From positions 144,200,711 through 144,264,710 of the forward strand of contig CM043966.1 in NCBI GenBank assembly GCA_014529385.2: a stretch of DNA of 64,000 nucleotides. The letters are read 5' to 3'. The stretch's first letter is position 1. Each line of letters begins with the position of its first letter. Shown here piece by piece: positions 56,322 through 64,000 of this stretch. The notes below the pieces were generated by a model, which worked only from the letters and a program-made list of their open reading frames with translations, ran no database searches and was not told where the DNA came from. The translations under genes were made by a program, and so were the position numbers. The stretch comes from Adiantum capillus-veneris (lineage: Eukaryota; Streptophyta; Polypodiopsida; Polypodiales; Pteridaceae).

Positions 56322-58479
56322 AGACATCATACGCGTTGTGAGCGGGATGAAAACACACACAGCGCCTCTATAACGACCCGACACACACTCTTGGGAAGAT
56401 ACACACACACACTATGGGGCACCACTCGGCTTACACAACACACCTGGCCGAGACAAGACACACACCTATGGAGTGAGAGGAGAGAGACGATCCGTTTACC
56501 CACTCCACACAGAGAGATACACACACACACACCCCCAAAAAACTCAGCTCCAAAGGGGAGAATTTCTGATGTTTAGATACAATTGAGCTCGGGCCAACAC
56601 CAATGGGGCAAATAGCTCACACGGTATGGGTAAAATAAGCCAGATATAATCACAAACTGGAGCAGAAACTTCGCTCATAGGAGAAACTTACACAGAAAAA
56701 TAGCAAAAAAAGAGTGATTAATTTGGCAAAATGGACAACGCCATCGCGTCCGGAACGGCCCAAAACCCCAGTCTACAATGTCAAAGTGCTCAAATCCGAC
56801 CTCGGATGAGCAGTTTACGGCCAAAACAGGCTCCAAAAACCCAAAAAACACACCTGCGGCTGTTCCTCCTCTCTTCTCCACGTTTTTTCTGGTCTTCTCT
56901 CTGTTTTTTCAGTTCCCACACTTAGCTTTATTAGTTGGGCACCCTTGGCCTTTTAGATGACCTCAAACGGACCCCGAACAGGCCAAAAACTGACCTCGCA
57001 GTGCATAGTTGTCACCTTTTTGCATCATTCGCACACCGGGCACTCAGCTTTTTTCCAATAATGCATCTCGCCACCACGTGAAGTGGCCCCAAAAAGTGAT
57101 CCTAATGATGACCTTTCTGCATAACTCTCACAAGAAAACACCCACGTTGTGTCCGTCCTCATCCGCGTGCAAATATTGACCTCGTTCGCCCTCCTGACGC
57201 CACTAGATGCCATCTGACGCACCTGCTTACCTCATGTCGTCGGCCCGCGGATAGCTTCCTCGAGAAGTTTTACGCGCTACCAACTCCTCATTATTGTAGA
57301 AAAAACACACTGGTACTGGTAATAGTGAAAATCGATGCACTATGTACATGGTGTCCTACCTGTACACATGTGGGCCCCACGTAACCACCTGGCTCAGGAA
57401 AATGGGCAATTCTTTATTTGATGCACCATGCATGTGTATGTACATATGCGCAATCCCTTGCTCCAAAAAACTCCCGACAGCGTATGATGTCTTTTGTGTC
57501 AAAATGACTTCATATTGGTTGTGCTTGTAGCTGATAGTGTATACATGAGTATCATATGCTTGGATTTGAGTTTGGATCCCATTTGGTCAAGTTTTGGCCA
57601 GTTTAGTCCAGTTCAGGCTCTTGGCAAAATTTTGAAAGGGAATTGGATTTTATGATCCAAATTGGGTAAAAATTGTTGGATTACTTTCAAACGGCATGTA
57701 GAACACTTCTGTTTGGTGGTTGAAGCCCTAAGGTGCCAAAATCACATAGTGAGACATCATACGCGTATGATGTCTTTTAGTGCATTTTTGGACCAATTTT
57801 CTCTATAAGCTTGGTTTTGGCTTTAGATAGGCTTATTCAGTGGATTTATCAAGTTTGGATAGAGTTTGGACTAAAAATGGCTCTGGAGACATCATACGCG
57901 TATGATGTCTTTTTCATCAATTTTTCATGGGATTGGTTCTGTGGACTCTCCATGTGCTAGTGAAGGACTGTTTATACTCAAATCTTGGTTTGGACTTGAA
58001 TATGTTGGATTTGGGACAAAAATAGGCTTTGTATGAAGGATTTTCTCTTAATTGGGCTAATGGGGTGATCCACTTGACCAAATGGTTCCAAACTTCATAT
58101 GTAGCATGTATTAGATATATATAATGGATGTATGATGACAAATGAGCATTTTTGGCTCTGTAAGTGCAAATAGACATCATACGCGTATGATGTCTTTTGT
58201 GTCAAAATGGTGCTTTTTGGTTCCAGATAGCTTATAGATGTGTTAATCAACAATCCTACAAAGTTTCAATGAGTTTGGAGTTATTTTGACAAAATTAGGA
58301 CCAAAAATCAATTTTATGGCCTACTTTGCGTCTTTTTGGTTTTCCTTGGGTTTTCTAACTCCAATTCTCATGATACTTGGTTCATAGGATGTGATTAACA
58401 TGTGGAATGAGGCTATGCACTCAAATGTTGAAATGGATGTGAAAATCATGCTGTGAGACATCATACGCATATGATGTCT
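56322..58479. repeat. Palindrome array in the pol-ORF3 spacer of family P
   Basis: Complete 24-bp copies at 57752-57775, 57887-57910, 58172-58195 (all perfect) and 58456-58479 (one mismatched pair). Half copies are at 56322-56335 and 57481-57492; the latter would start at 57469 if complete. Start spacing is 283, 135, 285 and 284. The leader array at 8094-8812 has 282, 125 and 288. The flanking sequence also shares words such as TGATCCAAATTGGG, so the two spacers are homologous. Confidence 0.92.
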
Positions 58480-60080
58480 TTTCTTGAAATGTTGGTCTTT
58501 TTGTGCAAAGAATGCTTTGTGCTAGTGCCCTAAGCCCTGCTAACTAGTTTTCAACTTAAAAAGTCATCAGTTTAGCTAAAAAGCCCCCTTATAGGAATTT
58601 CAGTCTCCGAAGTCGTCTTTTTGCCTTGGAGTTGAATTTCTTCAACTTTTCTTCTCGAGAGTTGCATTTCCAGCTCATTGGATATGTTGTGAAGCCACCT
58701 ATTTGGTTGAAATTGACTTTGGCTTCCCGTTCTCCATCTTTCTCCATTTGGTTGCCCGAAAGCGTCTTTTTCACCATCGGTAAGTGAATCAGCTTTCTTT
58801 TGGGTTTTGCTTGCAAACATAAGTCATCCATGTATATTTGAAGCTGCTTGTGAAGTTTCATGTCATTTGGTCGTCAATTTTAGCCGTTATGCCAAAATGA
58901 CGCTTTGTGTGTCCGCCGCCGAATCGGTTGTTCCACCTACTTTTAGTGATCCAAACCCGGAGATACTCCATGGTTGCATTGCCATCGATGTTGTTAAGCT
59001 TCCTGAGAAGTTTTGTGTCGTTCCGACAACTTTTTTCTATTTGCCTCTTGCAGGCTCTGTTGACCTAGGGTTTTTCCAGTCGTTCTTTCTCGAGCTTTGA
59101 GTGCTAGAAACTCATCTCCTATACTAGGGTAACCCACCTCTAAGTTCTTGCAAGGTTTGGTTAGGCGGTTGTGCCCCTACCTAGCGTTCCTCCCCATTCC
59201 CCGTCTGCTCTTGTTTATCGGTTTTGGTGAGTTTTCGCGACAAAAGTTAACGATAAGCATCAAAAGCTTATGGCAACGAGTCTACCTCTCATGTCTGGTG
59301 TCCTCTGAGCTCTCGTAGCAGTCGTAGAAGGCGGTAGAAGGTCGGATGCTCCTGTGTGCTCTTTGCTCTCTCCAAGAAGGTAATAGTGGAAATGAGCTTG
59401 ATAGTGAAGTGAAAAATACTTAACTTCGGGCTTCCCGGATCACTTGTTACCAAATTTGACCTGTGCTCCTATCTCGTCGTGAAATGCACTTTAGGATTTG
59501 AAATTTCTCAATTCGGACTCCGTTTGACCTGTTTCTGAGAAATCTGTCCACTTTGCCAAAATTCTGTCATTTCGGGCTTTCCGCAACTTTTTCAGAATTG
59601 TACCCCGTTGTTACCATGGGTTGCCCTTGTCATTAGGATCATCACCGTCTATTCTTTTCTTTTTTCCAATCTCATTTCACCTGCTTTTTTATTTTTCTTT
59701 TATTTTTATTAAGAAAATCATAAAAAATAAAGAAAAATAGCAAATTGAAGCCAAAAAATTCCAAACATACACGATAAATAGCTGGTAACCCTGTGTATAT
59801 GAATATACACTTCTTTGTGATTTCTGGACTTGGATTACCACTTTTTTCCACTTTTTAGTTCCAAAAACACTCTTATTTAGTGATATTTACACATCTAGAG
59901 ACCCAAATTCATCATTTGATCTCTTCTTGTTGCAAAACATGGTATATAAGGGCATAAATATTATCAATATCCGCAATCAAACATAAAAAATTGCAAAATC
60001 ATGTAAGACACTGCCCTTGTAATATAATTTTTGTTTTTCTTTGTTTTTCCCGCTTGTAGCTGCTTTGTAGCTCCTGTATA
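58480..60080 (-). other. Noncoding spacer after pol, no gene recognised
   Basis: Stops in all frames. A minus-strand peptide at 58861-58589 contains QIYMDDLC, the same words as the RT active site of pol at about 63880; an 18-base nucleotide match underlies it, so it may be a tiny RT relic or chance. The stretch 59660-59760 is strongly A/T-rich. Confidence 0.5.
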
Positions 60081-60093
60081 CCTCCCCCCCTCC
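60081..60093 (-). promoter_or_regulatory. Internal polypurine tract just after pol
   Basis: On the minus strand GGAGGGGGGGAGG lies 23 bases past the pol stop. It is nearly identical to the PPT at the 3' LTR (GGAGGGGGGGGAG). It could be a second plus-strand priming site or the relic of a former element end. Confidence 0.75.
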
Positions 60094-60115
60094 TAGTCTG
60101 AGTCCTCCCGGACGA

Positions 60116-63100
60116 CTATGAAGTGTCTGTGGGTGAAGCATTGTAGTTGTTTTGGTCATAAGTTCCCAATGCAATTGTAGAGCGATGATACAACAGTCTT
60201 TCCAATAAAGCTGCTCTTTGTTTGATTGAAGGATTGGTGGTCGGGTTTTGGGTTGGTTTTGGCACTTCGGTAGTAGAATCAGTAGATGGATTCTTCGTTA
60301 CCTTGTTGTCTTTTTTCACAATCCAAATCTGCTTCCGCTTTGCTTGTGCTTGCCACAAACTCTTTGCGACCCAAACCTGCTTTGTTCTGTGTGTTGATTT
60401 CCTCGCCTTGAAATACCTAGGAGTTTCCGTTGATTGTATTGAAGGGAGTTCCTGTTTACAAATCTTTGGGATCCAAATTTGCTTGCTATAGCTTTGTGCC
60501 GTCATGAACTTCTTTGGAATCCAGATCTGTTTCACTGTCCTTGATTGTCTGGAATCACTCTGTTGTCTGGTATTGAAGACTCTGTTTTCCACCTTTGTGT
60601 TCTCTGGCACAGCCTTTTTTGGTCTCCATACCAACTTTGACTCCGTTTTTTTCCAAGGTTGAGCTGTTATATTATTGCTTGTCTTCCTTATCCACTGTTG
60701 AGAATTCCTCGTCGAAGAGTAATCCGGTTGTATAGAAACTTTTGGTTGCCATTGCTTCTTCTTTTTCTCTGGTTGTTGTTTATCTTTGTCTTTGGATTCG
60801 TCCTTTGGAGTTGGCTCTTCTCCTTTGGTGAACTTAACTGATTGACTTTCACCTTCGTATTTGATAAGCACTGAATTAGAACTCCAGTCAATCATTGCAT
60901 TATATTGCTTCTGCCATGGTTGTCCTAGCAATAATGGATGTTGTGTAGCTTGGTCTTCAACCACGTAAAACATATGAGGATACACATATTGGTTAATCTG
61001 TATATGTAAAACTGTGCATCCGACAGTTTTGATTGAATTCTCAGAGTAACTCTTTAACTCTTGCTTGGCAGTTTGTAGTTTAGTGTCATTTGTCAATTGT
61101 CTATACAAACTGAGTGAAAGTAGGTTAGCTTGAGCTCCTGAATCCAATAGTGCTCTGGCTTTGATTTGGTTGGTTCCTACTTTGCATTCAATGATGGGTT
61201 CTTCTTTGTCATTATCCATTTCTGTTATACTGACTGCGTTTATTCGTATTGCTCCTTCATTGCGCTGTTTCTGACGCAGTAGTCTTCTTTTCTCCATTCT
61301 TTCCTTCGCCTCGGCTTGCGCTTCCTCCACAATCATTTTCTTTTTCTGGACACGCAGCTTTTCTTGATGTATTTTGAGAAGCATGTCTTGTGTTAGCGGC
61401 AACAGATACTTTTTCACTCTGCATCCACTAATCCAATTGGGCATTTCTTCTCCGTCTAATGTAGCAAGCTTGACGGCTCCACTTGGTGATAGATCTTTAA
61501 TCACCAGAGGTCCCATCCCTCGCTTTTTAAGCTTCTTAGCATGCTGTTTCAGAGTGTAAACTAGGACATAGTCCCCAACTTTAAACTCTTTAGTCCGCAC
61601 ATGCTTATCAAAAAATTCCTTTTGTCGCCTTTTTTGAGCGTAGATGGAAGCTACTGCTTTTAGGCGAAGCTCATCTAGCTTTTCCAGGTCATCTATTCTA
61701 TCAGAAAGCTCGTGCCCTGTCCACTCTAGATCCTTAGCCACCCTTAAGGTTGAAATCAAGAATTCTATTGGCAAGATAGCATTTAGCCCAAAAACCATGT
61801 TATATGGGGTCGTTCCTATTGATGTTTTATATGCTACCCTATATGCCCATAATGTTGAATGCAACTTCTGGTCCCAGTCAGTTCTCGACTCAGATACAAT
61901 CTTCGTAAGGACCGTGCATATGGTTTTGTTTGTTGCTTCAGCTTGTCCGTTTGCTTGTGGATGATACGGGGCTGATTTCCTATGGATTACCATGAATTCA
62001 TCTAGAAGGATCTCTATCACTTCATTTATGAAATGTGTGCCTCGATCACTCACAATTTCTATTGGCAATCCATATCGTACAAAGACGTATTCATATAGAA
62101 ATTGTGCCGTGGTCCTGGCATCTGCTTTTTGAGTTGCCTTTGCTTCGACCCACTTTGTTAGATAGTCTGTAGCCACAATGATGTATTGTGCATGAGTCTT
62201 ATATGCAGGAGGTGAAATGGGTCCGACATAATCAATCCCCCATTTTGCAAAAGCTCTTGCCCCCATCATTGGTCTAAGCGGCATATCATCTCTTTTAAGT
62301 GGTACTTTGGTCCGCTGACAGTCATCACACCGTTTAACGTATTCCTCAGCGTCCATATGTAATGTTGGCCACCATATTCCTGCGGCTAAGACAAGTTTTG
62401 CTGTCTTATCACCTGAGAAATGGCCTCCACCTACTCCTCCATGAGCTTGCTCCAGGATTATCACATACTCAGACTCTGATGCGCAAATCCTAAGCTGGTT
62501 GTCTTTACCTCTCTTATAGAGTTGATCTCCTATTAAAGCGTAATCTCTAGCTTCTGTCTCTACAGATTTCTGACGAGCTTTTGACGTTCCTTCTGGGAAA
62601 GTTCTATTTGTGAGATATTCAACAATATACTGACTCCATTCTGGAGCGATCATTATCTGATATAATGTCGAATACTTGGCTGGCGGTTTTGATGAACATA
62701 CAATACATACAGTGACATATTCATGTACGCTTTCTTTCATTCCTGGCCAATAGACTCCCAATTGTAACAAATTCCTATATGTGTTCCTTCTTGAACAATG
62801 AAATGCACATTCCTGAACATGTGCTTCGCGCAGATATATACTATATTCCTCAGGATTGATGCATAGTCGTAAAACATGATCATTTCCCAATTGATACAAC
62901 CTTCCTGCAATCAATTGAAGATTCTTGGATTGCTGAATAGCAATATGTTTCAGGTTGTATTCTCTTCTATCAAACTCTCCTCCATAGGTTAATAGGTTAA
63001 CGACATTTTGAGACCACCTCGGTATCATTTCTATGTTGAACAAGTACGCGTCTGGCATGTCGTCATCTACTCCTATAGGGTCTTCTCCATTCGTCAATCG

Positions 63101-64000
63101 TGAAAGATGATCAGCTCTAAGATGTGTTTTTCCTTTCTTTACTACTACCGTGAAGTCGAATTCCAGTAAGATAATGAACCATCTCACTATTCTCCCGGTA
63201 TTGCATGGTTTATTCACTAGGTAGAGCAAGGCTGGGTGATCCGTAAAAAACACAAACTTGTTGGCTAGAAGATAATGCCGAAATTTCTTCACAGCATAGA
63301 TCATTCCTAATCCTTCTCGCTCTGTTGTGGTGTAATTCTTCTCTGCATGGTTGAGCTGTCGACTGGCATAACAGATAGGAAAATCCATGTTTCCTTCTTC
63401 TGGCTGAGCCAGAATACATCCTATTGCATATGCCGAAGCATCTATATGCACATGGAATATCTTCTCCCAATCTGGTGATTTCAAGACTAGAGCAGTAATG
63501 AGTGCCTCTTTCAATTTCTTGAACGATTCCTCACACTCCTCTGTCCATTCAAAGTTCACTATTAGCCTGTAAAGTGGTTGGCCTATTATAGCGTACATGT
63601 AAATGAATCGTCTATAATATCCACAATGTCCCATAAAGCTCTGTACTTGTTTCGCATTGGTTGGTCTAGGCATATCCACTATAACTTTTATCTTCTCTAA
63701 ATCCGTGGATATTCCGTTTTGTGAGACAATATGTCCCAGAATTCTGCCCTGTCGGACCATAAACACACATTTCTCAGGATTGAGACAAATGCGATATGTC
63801 CTACATTTCTCAAATACTTTTCTTAGGTGTTCTAGATGCTCATCTCTCAGTAGAGAATGTACACATAAGTCATCCATGTAGATTTCTAGAAACAGCCTTA
63901 AGTATTCTTTGAAAGCATGCGTCATCAGCCTCTGGAAGGTTGCGGGAGCATTGGTTAGACCAAAAGGCATAACTCGATAAGCATAAATTCCCCACTCCGT
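60116..64000 (-). CDS. Family P pol: RT - RNase H - INT - retropepsin-like domain (5' partial)
   Basis: Open from the window edge to TAG at 60116. Numbering from the Met at 63970: RT with MPFGLTNAP at 1-9 and YMDD at 31-34. RNase H with D177, E219, D244 and D287. First H-x6-H-x30-C-x2-C zinc module (H384, H391, C422, C425). Second module of identical geometry (H510, H517, C548, C551). Integrase core D580, D642, E678 (DD35E). A basic segment and coiled helix follow to 905. Then a retropepsin-like domain with LLDSGAQANLLS (D943) and LLLGQPW (1013-1019). The tail (1070-1284) has eight K-x-x-W-x-x-K motifs. No internal stops. Retropepsin normally precedes RT; its place here is unusual. Confidence 0.93.
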   Translation of the reverse strand, partial: TEWGIYAYRVMPFGLTNAPATFQRLMTHAFKEYLRLFLEIYMDDLCVHSLLRDEHLEHLRKVFEKCRTYRICLNPEKCVFMVRQGRILGHIVSQNGISTDLEKIKVIVDMPRPTNAKQVQSFMGHCGYYRRFIYMYAIIGQPLYRLIVNFEWTEECEESFKKLKEALITALVLKSPDWEKIFHVHIDASAYAIGCILAQPEEGNMDFPICYASRQLNHAEKNYTTTEREGLGMIYAVKKFRHYLLANKFVFFTDHPALLYLVNKPCNTGRIVRWFIILLEFDFTVVVKKGKTHLRADHLSRLTNGEDPIGVDDDMPDAYLFNIEMIPRWSQNVVNLLTYGGEFDRREYNLKHIAIQQSKNLQLIAGRLYQLGNDHVLRLCINPEEYSIYLREAHVQECAFHCSRRNTYRNLLQLGVYWPGMKESVHEYVTVCIVCSSKPPAKYSTLYQIMIAPEWSQYIVEYLTNRTFPEGTSKARQKSVETEARDYALIGDQLYKRGKDNQLRICASESEYVIILEQAHGGVGGGHFSGDKTAKLVLAAGIWWPTLHMDAEEYVKRCDDCQRTKVPLKRDDMPLRPMMGARAFAKWGIDYVGPISPPAYKTHAQYIIVATDYLTKWVEAKATQKADARTTAQFLYEYVFVRYGLPIEIVSDRGTHFINEVIEILLDEFMVIHRKSAPYHPQANGQAEATNKTICTVLTKIVSESRTDWDQKLHSTLWAYRVAYKTSIGTTPYNMVFGLNAILPIEFLISTLRVAKDLEWTGHELSDRIDDLEKLDELRLKAVASIYAQKRRQKEFFDKHVRTKEFKVGDYVLVYTLKQHAKKLKKRGMGPLVIKDLSPSGAVKLATLDGEEMPNWISGCRVKKYLLPLTQDMLLKIHQEKLRVQKKKMIVEEAQAEAKERMEKRRLLRQKQRNEGAIRINAVSITEMDNDKEEPIIECKVGTNQIKARALLDSGAQANLLSLSLYRQLTNDTKLQTAKQELKSYSENSIKTVGCTVLHIQINQYVYPHMFYVVEDQATQHPLLLGQPWQKQYNAMIDWSSNSVLIKYEGESQSVKFTKGEEPTPKDESKDKDKQQPEKKKKQWQPKVSIQPDYSSTRNSQQWIRKTSNNITAQPWKKTESKLVWRPKKAVPENTKVENRVFNTRQQSDSRQSRTVKQIWIPKKFMTAQSYSKQIWIPKICKQELPSIQSTETPRYFKARKSTHRTKQVWVAKSLWQAQAKRKQIWIVKKDNKVTKNPSTDSTTEVPKPTQNPTTNPSIKQRAALLERLLYHRSTIALGTYDQNNYNASPTDTS

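Larger units (their letters stand above)
51872..64000 (-). mobile_element. Family P giant LTR retrotransposon, 3' portion (pol, ORF3, PPT, LTR)
   Basis: On the minus strand from the window edge: RT-RH-INT-PR-like ORF (64000-60116), internal polypurine tract (60093-60081), spacer with palindromes (58479-56322), ORF3 (56155-52883), PPT (52845-52833) and 3' LTR (52832-51872). The LTR matches 9351-10339. The 5' LTR, PBS, gag and the start of pol lie beyond the window. The order pol-extra ORF-LTR recalls plant Tat-lineage elements (Ogre, Retand). More than 12 kb is visible, so the complete element is probably above 17 kb. Confidence 0.92.

Overview
This is nuclear repeat DNA from a large-genome land plant. 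Every coding signal I can name belongs to a transposable element: a CACTA DNA transposon, three LINEs, Ty3-type and small non-autonomous LTR retrotransposons, and a foldback element. All are threaded with long (GA/CT)n microsatellites. Spliced CACTA transposase remnants, a plant-type LINE ORF1 with a CCHC knuckle, Met-tRNA and Asp-tRNA type primer sites, and Tat-like extra ORFs point to a plant. The odd LINE ORF1 type and the microsatellite load make me lean to a fern or another non-seed plant, but the sequence does not prove this. I recognise no host gene, rRNA, tRNA or CRISPR array.

Layout. (1) 1-19900: an unrecognised, partly open sequence is split by a 16.2-kb CACTA element (1176-17403) with matching TIRs and a perfect TTC target duplication. 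Nested in it are a LINE (LINE-A, minus strand, two long intact ORFs) and the 5' half of a giant LTR retrotransposon, here called family P (LTR 9351-10339, Asp-type PBS, leader with palindromes, gag). (2) 19900-33000: a decayed minus-strand LINE (LINE-B) is interrupted by a 6.0-kb coding-poor LTR element (20805-26820, TSD AAGGG). A LINE-B segment is triplicated in tandem (3 x 834 bp). (3) 33970-49620: pieces of Ty3 elements lie in opposite orientations. The plus-strand copy has its integrase cut by a non-autonomous LTR element (41450-48145, TSD TAAGG). The 5' LTR of that element holds a further 4.7-kb insert, which contains a 1.4-kb foldback structure with four hairpins at exactly 177-bp spacing. 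(4) 49620-51871: a plus-strand plant L1-type LINE (LINE-C) is cut just after its ORF2 start by the 3' portion of a second family P element (51872 to beyond 64000).

The two family P copies are complementary. The left copy shows LTR-PBS-leader-gag; the right copy shows RT-RNaseH-INT-protease-like domain, a spacer, a 1090-aa ORF3, PPT and LTR. Together they outline an unusual retrotransposon. It has two tandem integrase zinc-binding modules and a retropepsin-like domain located after the integrase. It also has a tail of repeated K-Q-x-W-x-x-K motifs, an internal polypurine tract after pol, and two homologous noncoding spacers carrying a 24-bp palindrome at conserved spacing. This is the best candidate in the window for something undescribed. 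The 177-bp hairpin foldback element and the LINE whose two ORFs are separated by one in-frame UAG come next.
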